Source: Brevibacillus sp. DP1.3A
GTDB taxonomy: Bacteria > Bacillota > Bacilli > Brevibacillales > Brevibacillaceae
Reading direction: 5' to 3'
NCBI RefSeq assembly: GCF_013284245.2
Contig: NZ_CP085876.1
Span: forward strand, 6,142,501 to 6,206,500
DNA: 64,000 bases
Shown here: in pieces, positions 8,416 to 17,500 of the stretch
How positions within the stretch are numbered: the stretch's first letter is position 1
Layout of the letters: every line of letters begins with the position of its first letter
The notes under the pieces: generated by a model
The model's input: the letters and a program-made list of their open reading frames with translations, nothing else
Databases searched by the model: none
Told to the model about the DNA's origin: nothing
Made by a program: the position numbers and the translations under genes

Positions 8416-10350
8416 ATGATTTTGCTACAAGCTGAACATATAGAAAAAACGTACGGTATCGAAACCATTCTACAAGACATCTCCCTGCAAATTCAAACCG
8501 GGGAACGGGTTGGTCTGGTTGGCGTAAACGGTGCAGGCAAATCGACTCTGATGAAGATCCTCGCCGGCGAGCTAAGCTATGACAAAGGAATTATCCGCAT
8601 TCCAAAGGATGTTACACTCGGGTATTTGGCACAAAACAGTGGCCTTGAATCGGAACGATCGATTTGGGATGAGTTGCTCTCCGTATTTTCCCATCTACAA
8701 AAAGAAGAGCTGGAGCTTCGTGAGCTCGAGGCCAAAATGGGCGACCCGGCTATTCTCGCTGATGAGAAACGTTACCAGCAACTGTTGGAAAATTACTCTC
8801 ACCGCTCGGAAGCCTTTAAGGAAAAGGGCGGCTACAGCTACGAGGGTGCGATACGTGGGGTTTTGCACGGCCTGCGCTTTGCGGACTTCGATTACACGAC
8901 GCCGATCCGCACATTGAGCGGCGGACAAAAGACTCGTCTGGCACTCGCCAAGCTGCTGCTCCAATCTCCCACCATTCTCCTGCTCGATGAGCCGACGAAC
9001 TATCTGGACATCGAGACACTGACTTGGCTGGAGACGTATTTGCAAAACTACCAGGGTGCCATTCTCGTAGTTTCCCATGACCGTTACTTTCTGGACAAGC
9101 TCGTGACCGTTGTCTATGAAATCGAACGGACACGCGCTACCCGCTATGTCGGTAACTATAGCCGCTTCCTCGATGAAAAGGCAGCTCGGCTCGAACAGGA
9201 TTTGAAGCGATTCGAAAAGCAGCAGGAAGAGATCGCCAAGCTGGAGGATTTCATCGCGCGAAACATCGCTAGGGCTACGACGACCAAACGAGCACAGAGC
9301 CGACGCAAGACGTTGGAAAAGATTGACCGCTTGGACAAGCCAATCATGAACAACAAATCCGTCCACTTCTCCTTTGATGTGGCGAAAATGAGCGGCACCA
9401 TTGTGATGAAAGCAAACAACGTCGCGATTGGCTACCCGGATGCTGTCCTTTCTCAGGGCCTTACGTTTGAAATCGAGCGCGAGGAGCGTGTGGCATTGGT
9501 CGGTCCCAATGGTATCGGGAAATCGACACTGTTAAAAACGATTGTGGAACAGTTGCCTAAGCTGCGTGGCGATATTCATTTCGGAAGCAATGTAACGATC
9601 GGGTACTACGACCAGGAGCATCGTAACCTGAACGAACGGAATACGGTGCTGGGCGAAATTTGGGATGAGTACCCGAACATGCAGGAAAAGGACGTCCGCA
9701 CCTTACTCGGCAACTTCTTGTTTAGCGGTGATGATGTACAAAAGAAGATCAGCGACCTTTCTGGAGGAGAGCGTGCACGCGTCTCTCTGGCAAAGCTCAT
9801 GCTGAAGCAAGCAAACTTCCTGATCTTCGACGAGCCGACGAACCACTTGGATATTTTCAGCAAGGAAGTGCTCGAGAATGCCCTCTACGATTATCCGGGT
9901 ACGATCCTGTTCGTCTCCCATGACCGTTACTTCTTAAACAAGATTGCCTCCCGTGTACTAGAGCTGACAGGTGATGGCGTAACCAGCTATTTGGGTAACT
10001 ATGATTACTTCGTGGAGAAAAAGCAGGAACTGGAAGAACTCGCAGCCGAACAAGCAGCACAGCCCTCAAAAAAACAAGGCGGTACCGTATCGGCACAGCC
10101 TGAGAAATCCTCTTATGAGCTAGATAAGGAAGCGAAACGTCGCGAACGTCAACGTCAGCGCCGTTTGGAAGAAATTGAGGTCACGATCCAAAAACGAGAG
10201 GCTGACATTGTCAAATGGGAGGAAGAGCTATGTCTCCCGGAAATTTATAGCGATCATGTGCAGGCAAAAGAACGCAACGATCAAATCCATGCTGCCAAAG
10301 AAGAACTAGAGCAGTTGTATGACGAGTGGAGCGCGCTATCAGAGGAGTAA
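8416..10350 (+). CDS. ABC-F family ATPase (YdiF-like)
   Basis: The 644-aa product starts at ATG 8416, after AAAGAGGTG; an in-frame GTG three codons upstream lies inside the ribosome site. It has two ATPase domains without membrane segments: Walker A GVNGAGKST and GPNGIGKST, signatures LSGGQKTRL and LSGGERARV, Walker B LLLDEPTNYLD and LIFDEPTNHLD. An Arg-rich interdomain linker (TTKRAQSRRKTLEK) and a charged C-terminal coiled coil complete it. ABC-F proteins act on ribosomes. Length and synteny with tsaD point to YdiF. Confidence 0.9.
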   Translation: MILLQAEHIEKTYGIETILQDISLQIQTGERVGLVGVNGAGKSTLMKILAGELSYDKGIIRIPKDVTLGYLAQNSGLESERSIWDELLSVFSHLQKEELELRELEAKMGDPAILADEKRYQQLLENYSHRSEAFKEKGGYSYEGAIRGVLHGLRFADFDYTTPIRTLSGGQKTRLALAKLLLQSPTILLLDEPTNYLDIETLTWLETYLQNYQGAILVVSHDRYFLDKLVTVVYEIERTRATRYVGNYSRFLDEKAARLEQDLKRFEKQQEEIAKLEDFIARNIARATTTKRAQSRRKTLEKIDRLDKPIMNNKSVHFSFDVAKMSGTIVMKANNVAIGYPDAVLSQGLTFEIEREERVALVGPNGIGKSTLLKTIVEQLPKLRGDIHFGSNVTIGYYDQEHRNLNERNTVLGEIWDEYPNMQEKDVRTLLGNFLFSGDDVQKKISDLSGGERARVSLAKLMLKQANFLIFDEPTNHLDIFSKEVLENALYDYPGTILFVSHDRYFLNKIASRVLELTGDGVTSYLGNYDYFVEKKQELEELAAEQAAQPSKKQGGTVSAQPEKSSYELDKEAKRRERQRQRRLEEIEVTIQKREADIVKWEEELCLPEIYSDHVQAKERNDQIHAAKEELEQLYDEWSALSEE

Positions 10351-10358
10351 TCCCGTCT

Positions 10359-12596
10359 TCATGTAGAACAGCGCTCCTGCACAGGCTCCTCCAAGGCGGC
10401 ATAGAGAGCAGGCACCACTAGAAAGGTAATGCAGGTGGCTGCTGTGACGATGCCTGAGTCATTGAGGATCAACCCAGCCAGTGCACCGACAATGACACCA
10501 GCAAAGCCTTTGACTAAGTAAGGCGTGTCCTTCGCCAAATGGTGCAAAAAGCGGTCGTTTTTCAAGCTGAGAACGCTTAATGCAATCAGGGAGACGACAA
10601 ATGCTTTGCTCCAAATGGAAACGCGAATCAAACGGAGATTCATCGCCAGCTTGCGTTCAATCATCTGCCCTACCTCGGACCATTCACCATGTACAATCTG
10701 CTGAGAAAGCCGTCCGACATGAGTCAAGGGCTGATCTGACATGAGACTGATCGCCATCAAACTGCATACTCCCATAACTAGGCCGCCTGCCAACAGAAGG
10801 AGGCCTTTTTTGCCGATTCGCCAGCCCTCAAGCCGTGACAATGCCACGGAAAATCCAATCAGCCCCGCGAGAAAACCGCCTGCGTCCGTTCCTAGGTTCG
10901 GTGCCACCATGTAATAAAGCACGACACTGTATATGGCTGCGGAGACAGCAGGCAACCATTTATTTTCCCTAGTTAGCTCCTTTTGTCCCCCACGCATTCT
11001 CTCGTACAGCGAAGCCACAAGCATGATCGTGCTGCCGATCAGGACCCCTTCGTATTCATTTCCTAGCCCGTAAAACCTCGCTCCGATTACTGGATCATAC
11101 CCGAGGTACGATTGCCGCATCAAATGAGCGCCCGTCCATCCGTCTACCAGCAAAATGGCTGTCGTCACTCCGCTAACCGTCATCACGATTCGCGGGAGAG
11201 CGTGGGTTTCCTGCCAAAAAGCCGCGATCAGGGCAGTCATGATAAGCCCCCCCAAGACTACCGCGCCAGAAACCTGCCAGTCTAGCAGGCTCTCTGCCAA
11301 AAGCAATGCGGGAAACCATAATAAAGCCAGCAGCGCGAGACGTATTCCTCTACGAAGCCGCAAAAGACCTGCCCATTCCCGCTTCCGCCCAAACCACCAA
11401 AGAACGACGGCACACCCTACAATGACAATCTGCAGCATGACGTAGGTATAGAGCACTGCTGGCCGTGTCGCATATGTATGATGAATCTCGCCTACCTGAT
11501 TCTGAAGGGCAGTGAGACCACTCCCTTTTTCGATACGTATGACATGACCAGCCAACCCTTTTGGTACGGGTACATCCAGCCAAGACAGTACGGTTGGTAC
11601 CACATCGAGTCCACTGACTAATCCCGACTGCCTCGTGGTAGCTGATGTCAAAACTCCACTCGCTTTCTCTCCCCAAATGAACACTGGAGTTAAGAGAGCC
11701 TTTTCTTTTGTCGCCACATGATTGACGGCTGGTGATGCCAATACAATGCGTTGGTGTGGTTTACGTTCCACAAGGAGCTGGTCAAGGAAAAAGGACAAGT
11801 CACGCAAAACACGCTGATACTGCCGGGTAAACTGACCTGGGTCCATATCCGCACTCAACTGGTATAACCGGGATAAATCTGAGAGTTGAGCAATGATCAA
11901 GCCCGCTTGACGCTCACTATGGATTTTCTCAAGCAGGTAAGCGTAGTTTGTCTTGATCCCGTACGGATAGCCGCGAAGGAGCTCCATGCTTTTTGTAGAA
12001 ATGTCCCCTGTCGGAACCCTTCCTTGCTGATCCATCGCAAACAGAACGGCATGTCTCTGTCGGATATCCTCATAGTCACCGTTTCCGTATAAAGCGACCT
12101 GAATGTTGTTTGCAGCAAGCTCGGTCCCAAGGAGCCCGATTTGCGCAGAATACGGTTTCTCCCGATTATCTGCCAAGAGCCGGAAAATACCCGGAAAAAT
12201 GATCGAGGAGCGCACCACCGCCTGCGCCTGATCACTGCCCAGCTCTTGCGCCCGTTCACCGGCTGTTTCCCTGGACGATAGCGCTTCATACGGATGATAG
12301 CCTGTCCCGCTCTTTTCAGAGTAAAACGCTTGACCGCCGCTCCCCATGAGCAGGTAGCCGTTCGCGGCTGTGCGCGATCCGGGTGTTCTTATGGACAGAG
12401 CCCCAGCTCCTGCATCATCCAACCATTTATCCACAGTAGATAACTTTTTTAGCTGCTCCAGATCATGAAACGACATCCCCTCCACAAACAGCATGATGAC
12501 CTGTTGTTTTTCCTTTGCTACCAATGGTTTTCCTATATTTGTAACTAGAAACAATATCAAGAACAACAAGCAAATCAGCGCGAGTTTCTTTCTCAC
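10359..12596 (-). CDS. Membrane protein with alkaline-phosphatase-like extracellular domain
   Basis: The 745-aa product starts at GTG 12596 after an AGGAGG site. An N-terminal hydrophobic anchor (KKLALICLLFLILFLVTNIG) is followed by a soluble domain of about 360 aa resembling the alkaline phosphatase/phosphoglycerate mutase superfamily: IMLFVEGMSF, RTAANGYLLMGSGG, and a C-terminal PVFIWGEKASGVLTS..TTRQSGLV..LDVVPTVLSWL. Usual metal-ligand aspartates (for example in the first motif) look replaced, so activity is doubtful. The second half has about eight to ten membrane helices with a GARFYGLGNEYEGVLIGS motif. Function unknown. It converges on the ABC-F gene with an 8-nt gap. Confidence 0.65.
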   Translation of the reverse strand: MRKKLALICLLFLILFLVTNIGKPLVAKEKQQVIMLFVEGMSFHDLEQLKKLSTVDKWLDDAGAGALSIRTPGSRTAANGYLLMGSGGQAFYSEKSGTGYHPYEALSSRETAGERAQELGSDQAQAVVRSSIIFPGIFRLLADNREKPYSAQIGLLGTELAANNIQVALYGNGDYEDIRQRHAVLFAMDQQGRVPTGDISTKSMELLRGYPYGIKTNYAYLLEKIHSERQAGLIIAQLSDLSRLYQLSADMDPGQFTRQYQRVLRDLSFFLDQLLVERKPHQRIVLASPAVNHVATKEKALLTPVFIWGEKASGVLTSATTRQSGLVSGLDVVPTVLSWLDVPVPKGLAGHVIRIEKGSGLTALQNQVGEIHHTYATRPAVLYTYVMLQIVIVGCAVVLWWFGRKREWAGLLRLRRGIRLALLALLWFPALLLAESLLDWQVSGAVVLGGLIMTALIAAFWQETHALPRIVMTVSGVTTAILLVDGWTGAHLMRQSYLGYDPVIGARFYGLGNEYEGVLIGSTIMLVASLYERMRGGQKELTRENKWLPAVSAAIYSVVLYYMVAPNLGTDAGGFLAGLIGFSVALSRLEGWRIGKKGLLLLAGGLVMGVCSLMAISLMSDQPLTHVGRLSQQIVHGEWSEVGQMIERKLAMNLRLIRVSIWSKAFVVSLIALSVLSLKNDRFLHHLAKDTPYLVKGFAGVIVGALAGLILNDSGIVTAATCITFLVVPALYAALEEPVQERCST

Positions 12597-12608
12597 GAGT
12601 CTACCTCC

Positions 12609-12755
12609 TGTTGATAACTCGACTTTTTTATCCACATTTTCCACAGAATAATCCACAGAGTACATGCGGTTTTCCCGGTCATTTTCTCGTGTTATCACCA
12701 GTATTCACAGGAGTATATGTGAACAATCCAGAAAGTTATCCTATGATGTGGATAA
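12609..12755. promoter_or_regulatory. DnaA-box cluster
   Basis: Seven 9-mers match the DnaA box TTATNCACA with at most one mismatch in 147 bp. Two are perfect TTATCCACA (12628-12636 plus; 12747-12755 minus). The others are at 12637-12645, 12649-12657, 12701-12709 (plus) and 12609-12617, 12718-12726 (minus). There is no replication gene nearby, so this is not oriC. B. subtilis has non-origin DnaA-box clusters, one of which I recall beside gcp (tsaD); tsaD is the neighbour here. It may titrate DnaA and/or regulate the downstream membrane-protein gene. Confidence 0.75.
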
Positions 12756-12856
12756 ATCTAAAGAGTTACTCCCTTGGCTGGAAAAGATGCTGACGTGAGA
12801 CGAAGCAGGTCCTAATTTTGAGGATGTGAAGAGTGGCAAGTAAGGAATGAGTATGT

Positions 12857-12881
12857 GGGACTATCCATCTTGGATGGTCCC
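12857..12881. other. Hairpin GGGAC..GTCCC between tsaD and the DnaA boxes
   Basis: The stem GGGACTATCCA / TGGATGGTCCC (one mismatch) has a 3-nt loop. There is no T-run, so it is not a standard terminator. Its role is unknown. Nothing else recognisable lies between the DnaA boxes and the tsaD terminator. Confidence 0.45.
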
Positions 12882-12962
12882 TTAGTATATTTGGGGTTTA
12901 AATTGTGTATTTAAATGTTGATCAAGGCCTCGTAGGAAGAAGCCCTTCGTTTAAACAAACAA

Positions 12963-13000
12963 AAAACGCATCTCTGATTCAACCTCAGAGATGCTTTTCA
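12963..13000 (-). terminator. Terminator of the thiL-tsaD operon
   Basis: The stem GCATCTCTGA / TCAGAGATGC with a 7-nt loop is followed by GTTTTTT on the minus strand, just after the tsaD stop. Confidence 0.9.
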
Positions 13001-13010
13001 TCCGGTCACT

Positions 13011-14093
13011 CTATTGCTCAGAAAGCGACAAGCTTGGGACTCCGTTCAAATCAAGCCCCTCAAACTGTCCTTTTTCATACTTGATAAAGCCTGCTGCCGC
13101 AATCATCGCAGCGTTGTCCGTACATAGTAAGAACGGTGGAATCACCAACGGAATTCCTTCTGCCTCGCACCTTGCTTGCAGTCGATCACGCAATCCGCGA
13201 TTCGCCGCGACGCCCCCGGCCAGCAGTACCTGCTTCGCTCCATGAGAACGAGCTGCCCGAATCGTCTTTTCTACGAGCACCTCTGTTACCGAGTCTTGGA
13301 AGCTCGCAGCCAGATTCGCCGGTTCGATCGTCTCTCCTCGCTGAGCTGCATTGTGCAACGTATTGAGCACAGCTGACTTCAAGCCACTGAAGCTGAAATC
13401 GTAGGAATCTGGCTCCAGCCATGAACGAGGGAGCGGTACATTTGCCTCCCCTTCATGTGCGAGACGATCAATATGAGGTCCGCCTGGATATGGCATATTC
13501 AGCGCTCGTGCTACCTTGTCATACGCTTCCCCTGCAGCGTCATCTCGCGTTTCCCCTAAAATCTCGAACTGACCGTGCTCCTTCATCCAGACAAGCTCCG
13601 TATGCCCGCCCGATACGACGAGTGCGATCAGCGGAAACTCCATTTCTTGCACCAGACGATTCGCGTAAATATGACCTGCGATATGATGCACGCCAATTAG
13701 CGGGATGCCTCTGGCCATGGAAATGGCTTTTGCTGCTGCCACGCCAACTAACAGGGCTCCGACAAGCCCAGGCCCGTACGTCACCGCAATTGCCTGGATG
13801 TCATCCAGCGTTTTCCCAGCCTCGGTTAGAGCCTCTTCGATGGTAAGCGTAATATTCTCTACATGTCTGCGAGAAGCCACCTCCGGCACGACTCCGCCAA
13901 ACCTTTTATGGATATCGGCTTGGGAAGCAATGACGTTCGACAGCACCTCTCGGCCATCACGGATGACAGAAGCCGATGTCTCGTCGCAGCTTGTTTCAAT
14001 TCCTAAAATATAAGTAGGAGCACCTGATTCCCTATGTGCTTCGTATTTTTGCTGTATGCGCTTCTCGTAGCGCGACGTATACGTCTTTTTCAT
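13011..14093 (-). CDS. tsaD: tRNA N6-adenosine threonylcarbamoyltransferase TsaD
   Basis: TsaD transfers the threonylcarbamoyl group to A37 of ANN-decoding tRNAs, working with TsaB and TsaE. From ATG 14093 it has 360 aa, with a short basic N-terminal extension before ILGIETSCDETSAS. The metal-binding HHIAGHIYAN (HxxxH), ALVVSGGHTEL and a C-terminal LLAGGVAANRGLR are present. The start overlaps the rimI stop by one base (TAATG); a GTG five codons upstream is an alternative. It is the last gene of thiL-tsaE-tsaB-rimI-tsaD. Confidence 0.95.
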   Translation of the reverse strand: MKKTYTSRYEKRIQQKYEAHRESGAPTYILGIETSCDETSASVIRDGREVLSNVIASQADIHKRFGGVVPEVASRRHVENITLTIEEALTEAGKTLDDIQAIAVTYGPGLVGALLVGVAAAKAISMARGIPLIGVHHIAGHIYANRLVQEMEFPLIALVVSGGHTELVWMKEHGQFEILGETRDDAAGEAYDKVARALNMPYPGGPHIDRLAHEGEANVPLPRSWLEPDSYDFSFSGLKSAVLNTLHNAAQRGETIEPANLAASFQDSVTEVLVEKTIRAARSHGAKQVLLAGGVAANRGLRDRLQARCEAEGIPLVIPPFLLCTDNAAMIAAAGFIKYEKGQFEGLDLNGVPSLSLSEQ

Positions 14094-14548
14094 TACAATG
14101 TCACCCACATAATGATTGCGTCCTCATTGTTATCCGAATAATATCTCTTGCGCCGCCCATGCTCTTTAAAGCCGAGCTTGATATACATGTTCCGCGCAAC
14201 TGTGTTCGAAGGTCGAACTTCCAGCGTCATGCTATGGGCACCCTGCAGCTTGGCAACACCCATCATTTTGATCATCAGTGCCAATCCAACCTTTTTTCCA
14301 CGATATAATGGATGGACGGCAATATTTGTAATATGTGCCTCATCGATCACAATCCACATACCGCAATAAGCGATAATCCGATTTTGGTGAGCGACGACTA
14401 CATAGCGTGCATTTGGATTTCTCGTCAGCTCGTTGACAAATGCATCATGCGGCCATGGAGTTGTAAAAGCCAAGCGCTCCAGCTCTGCCACAGCCCCAAC
14501 GTCCTGCATCGTCATATAACGATATTCCAAATCGATTGGTTGACTCAT
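14093..14548 (-). CDS. rimI: Ribosomal protein alanine N-acetyltransferase RimI
   Basis: This is a GNAT-fold acetyltransferase of 151 aa. It has an N-terminal DVGAVAELERLAFTTPW, the acetyl-CoA loop VHPLYRGKKVGLALM, and the C-terminal LEVRPSNTVARNMYIKLGF. RimI acetylates the N-terminal alanine of S18. It sits between tsaB and tsaD, as in many Firmicutes. Confidence 0.92.
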   Translation of the reverse strand: MSQPIDLEYRYMTMQDVGAVAELERLAFTTPWPHDAFVNELTRNPNARYVVVAHQNRIIAYCGMWIVIDEAHITNIAVHPLYRGKKVGLALMIKMMGVAKLQGAHSMTLEVRPSNTVARNMYIKLGFKEHGRRKRYYSDNNEDAIIMWVTL

Positions 14549-14552
14549 GCTT

Positions 14553-15275
14553 TTACTCCTTTACGGCCCCCGCCTGCTTTTGGGCAAGCCACTTCGCTTC
14601 TGCTTCTGCCAGTTGCAAATACTCCGGAACCAGTTCATGCGCATTTCCGCCGCCTTGAAGCTTGCGCAGTGCCACATAGCCGATATGGGCAGCACGCGGG
14701 TGATTGAATGCTGGAGAAGCAAATTGCGCCTGATTCCCGAGCTCTTGCACAATCGTCTCCCGATGCAGCCTTACATCTTCACCCAAGAACAAGATCGGCT
14801 CTCCTTGCGCTTGATCTCTCAACAGTGGCAGCCATTCTCGCAATAGGATGATTTGTTCTGTGGACTGCGCTCGCAACGCCTCCATGCCATCGGAACGATA
14901 ACAGCCGGTATACACTTGACCTCTGCGCGCATCGAACAGCGGTACAATCAATCCAGAGAAGCCTGTGGCATTCATGGCAATTACCTCCAGGCTGGATACA
15001 CCGATGACTGGCACATTCAGTGACCAAGCCATGCTTTTCGCAGAGGCAACGCCGATTCTTACACCCGTGTAGGAGCCCGGTCCGTTTGCCACCCCGAAAC
15101 CGCTGAGTTCCTCTGGCGCTGTTCCTGTTGCATCGAGCAGTTCACTGACGCAGTCCATCAGACGCACGGAATGGTTTTTTTGCTGGTTCGTCGTCATTTC
15201 GGCCAAGACCCGCTCTTCCTCTACCACAGCTACACTTAGCACCAGATTCGATGTATCAATCGCCAGTACGCGCAT
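14553..15275 (-). CDS. tsaB: TsaB, t6A-modification complex subunit
   Basis: TsaB is a catalytically inactive TsaD paralogue that scaffolds the complex. The 240-aa product starts RVLAIDTSNLVLSVAV and has GVANGPGSYTGVRIG near residue 65, typical of the family. ATG 15275 follows GAGGAG and overlaps tsaE by 20 nt; an upstream in-frame extension of six codons is unlikely. Confidence 0.93.
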   Translation of the reverse strand: MRVLAIDTSNLVLSVAVVEEERVLAEMTTNQQKNHSVRLMDCVSELLDATGTAPEELSGFGVANGPGSYTGVRIGVASAKSMAWSLNVPVIGVSSLEVIAMNATGFSGLIVPLFDARRGQVYTGCYRSDGMEALRAQSTEQIILLREWLPLLRDQAQGEPILFLGEDVRLHRETIVQELGNQAQFASPAFNHPRAAHIGYVALRKLQGGGNAHELVPEYLQLAEAEAKWLAQKQAGAVKE

Positions 15276-15735
15276 CAAAATCAAACTCCTCACACAATTT
15301 CACATAACGATTCCCTTGAGGAACCAGCTCGATCATCCGCTGTTCCTCCCCTTCTCTACGTAGGAAGACGGTCATCCGATCTGTCGGCAGGACATCCTCG
15401 ATCAAAGAGGCCCACTCTACTACACAGACACCTTCTCCAAAAAAGTAATCGTCCAGACCAAGAGAGTCTGGGTCATCGCCTACCCGGTAGACATCCATAT
15501 GATAAAGCGGCAAGCGCCCCTGATATTCTTTTATGATAGTAAAGGTCGGACTGTTCACTACTTGTCGGACTTCTAGTCCTTTGGCCAACCCCTGGGTAAA
15601 AGTCGTCTTGCCCGCTCCCAGATCTCCCTCCATCGCGAGGAAGTCACCTGGTACAAGCAGACTTGCCAGTTGCTCGGCAAAGCGCTGCGTCTCCTGCGCT
15701 CCCGTGAGCCTCCATGTATAGCTCATCTCTTTCAT
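15256..15735 (-). CDS. tsaE: TsaE, ATPase of the t6A complex
   Basis: The 159-aa P-loop ATPase has Walker A EGDLGAGKTTF near residues 36-46 and the family motif SPTFTIIKEYQGRLPLYHMDVYR. It also has a VEWA motif (VCVVEWASLIEDVLP). ATG 15735 overlaps the thiL stop as ATGA, indicating translational coupling; a second in-frame ATG lies three codons later. Confidence 0.94.
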   Translation of the reverse strand: MKEMSYTWRLTGAQETQRFAEQLASLLVPGDFLAMEGDLGAGKTTFTQGLAKGLEVRQVVNSPTFTIIKEYQGRLPLYHMDVYRVGDDPDSLGLDDYFFGEGVCVVEWASLIEDVLPTDRMTVFLRREGEEQRMIELVPQGNRYVKLCEEFDFDARTGD

Positions 15736-16748
15736 CCACTCCTAAAATGGTTGAATCCCGCTTTGGGCAACGGGAGCTGTTGATCATCGCGCTGAAGCAT
15801 CAATTCTGGCTCATACCTTTTCCCTACCACCTCACCGATGACAGTAAACGGTACACCACTAGCGGCAAATTGCTTGCTTACGGCTTCGTAGTGACTTTTC
15901 GCAAGCGTTCCGACCAATTGATAATCTTCACCGCCATAAAAAGCCCATTCCAGCGGATCCTTCTCTACGTGCCGTGCATACTCCCGCACTTCGTCATGGA
16001 TCGGTACCGTTGCAGCATCGACCAAAATCGATACGCCGCTCGCCTCGGCAATCTCCCACAGCTCAGACGCAAGTCCATCACTTACATCATTCAGCGCACT
16101 GCATGCCCCTGATTCTAGGAGCAGTCTGCCCGCTTTTATTTGGGCAACGGGACGCTGATGAGCATCCATCAATGTCTCCCAAGGTAAAGAAACGCTTCTT
16201 TCAGCAGTCTCGCCTTGCAGGAGAAGATGTAGTCCTGCTGCAGAAGTTCCGACATGCCCTGTAACAAAAACAAGCTGCCCAGGCTTTGCCTGTGAACGAC
16301 GAATGGCACGCCCTTTTTCCACCTCGCCCAGTACGGTAACACTCAGGTGTAGGGCATCAGGCGCAGAAACGGTATCGCCACCAATGACACGAACCCCATA
16401 TGCCTGACAAGCCTCGTAAATACCTTCATAGATTTGCTGGCATTCGTCAGGCGTCCATTGAGGACTTACCGCGATACTGACAAGCGCATACCGGGCAACC
16501 CCGCCCATCGCTGCAACATCGCTCACATTGCTGATAACAGCCTTATATCCGATATCACTAGGATTCATCGTTTTCTTCAAAAAATGAACCGTCTCCACCA
16601 TCGCATCGCAACAAGCCACGACTTCCATTTCTGGCGCTGGGGAGAAGACAGCGGCATCATCCCCTATCCCGACAGTCAAACCGTTCCCTTCCTGCCCCGC
16701 AGAACGACTCGTCCATTGCCGGATCAGGGAAAATTCGTCGTGTGCCAC
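15732..16748 (-). CDS. thiL: Thiamine-monophosphate kinase
   Basis: ThiL phosphorylates thiamine phosphate to the diphosphate cofactor. The 338-aa product starts at GTG 16748, after AAAGGAG. It contains GIGDDAAVFSP, the AMGGVARYALVSIAV stretch, YGVRVIGGDTVSAPDALHLSVTVLG, LNDVSDGLASELWEIAEASG and AFYGGEDYQL, as in the AIR-synthase/ThiL family. It heads the operon with the tsa genes, an association also found in B. subtilis. Confidence 0.94.
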   Translation of the reverse strand: MAHDEFSLIRQWTSRSAGQEGNGLTVGIGDDAAVFSPAPEMEVVACCDAMVETVHFLKKTMNPSDIGYKAVISNVSDVAAMGGVARYALVSIAVSPQWTPDECQQIYEGIYEACQAYGVRVIGGDTVSAPDALHLSVTVLGEVEKGRAIRRSQAKPGQLVFVTGHVGTSAAGLHLLLQGETAERSVSLPWETLMDAHQRPVAQIKAGRLLLESGACSALNDVSDGLASELWEIAEASGVSILVDAATVPIHDEVREYARHVEKDPLEWAFYGGEDYQLVGTLAKSHYEAVSKQFAASGVPFTVIGEVVGKRYEPELMLQRDDQQLPLPKAGFNHFRSG

Positions 16749-16846
16749 TTCAAGCGCTCCTTTTCCTTCGCGGAAAACATTTTTCGTCTGTTCATTATAC
16801 CCCTGCTGTCAAAAGACGCGCAAGAAAGCCAACCGCCTCTGACTCT

Positions 16847-17308
16847 TTACGTCGTTAGCTCGCGCAACAGCAGCTTTCCTTTGCAGCGTCCGCAACGATA
16901 GCGGCTCGGGTTCATCTTTCGTTTGCGTTTGTAGCTCATGCCACATGCCTTGCATACCAGCTCGTAGCGGTAAGGCAGGGTCGTCCGACCGTTTCCTACC
17001 TGTTGGCAGTATCGGCTTCCCCCCACCTGACGCAGAAGTAGTTGAAAATCCCGATCAGCGTGGCGATACCCGCGCTTTTCTATGTGTAAATGATAATGGC
17101 AAAGCTCATGCTTAATGATCGCAATCAATTCCTCCGCACCATGCTCCTGCAAATGCTTTGGATTCAACTCAATGTCATGCGAGCGCAGCAAGTACCTACC
17201 GCCAGTCGTGCGCAATCTGCTGTTAAAGCGGGCCTGATGGCGAAAGGGCTTGGCAAAAAATTCGCTGGATATCTGCTCTACCAGCATTTGCAGTTCCGTA
17301 TCGGTCAT
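16847..17308 (-). CDS. SprT-like zinc protein
   Basis: The 153-aa product has the metalloprotease-like motif KHELCHYHLH (HExxH) near residue 68 and a C-terminal zinc ribbon (CKACGMSYKRKRKM..YRCGRC). It corresponds to B. subtilis YdcK by family and position near cmpA. The start follows GGAGGAG. The biological role is not established. Confidence 0.85.
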   Translation of the reverse strand: MTDTELQMLVEQISSEFFAKPFRHQARFNSRLRTTGGRYLLRSHDIELNPKHLQEHGAEELIAIIKHELCHYHLHIEKRGYRHADRDFQLLLRQVGGSRYCQQVGNGRTTLPYRYELVCKACGMSYKRKRKMNPSRYRCGRCKGKLLLRELTT

Positions 17309-17392
17309 CTCATCTCCTCCGCTTCCTTCTTTTCACCATAGCAGTTCCAGTTGAAAAGTGCCAGACAGATAGGCTACACTGAGTGCAAATAT

Positions 17393-17478
17393 ACGGTTGT
17401 GACCGTTTATTTGACGACCGCATGCGGTCATATCCTGTTTAATGAAAAACGTCGAGACGTTTTTCACAAATAAACGGT
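17393..17478. repeat. Nested palindromes forming a three-way-junction-like structure
   Basis: A 12-bp outer inverted repeat (ACCGTTTATTTG 17402-17413 / CAAATAAACGGT 17467-17478) encloses two perfect palindromes, GACCGCATGCGGTC (17416-17429) and a 22-nt repeat at 17444-17465 (arms GAAAAACGTC / GACGTTTTTC). A further ACGGT/ACCGT pair (17393-17406) shares the outer sequence. It lies just upstream of the ribosome site of the 112-aa gene, so it may be an operator array or a structured leader. It matches no riboswitch class I know. Confidence 0.7.
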
Positions 17479-17500
17479 AGACAGAATGGTGGAGGAGCTC

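Noticed and set aside
12597..12760. Possible replication origin at the DnaA-box cluster
   Set aside because: There is no dnaA, dnaN, rpmH or gidA nearby; synteny places this region away from oriC genes, so a regulatory cluster is more likely.
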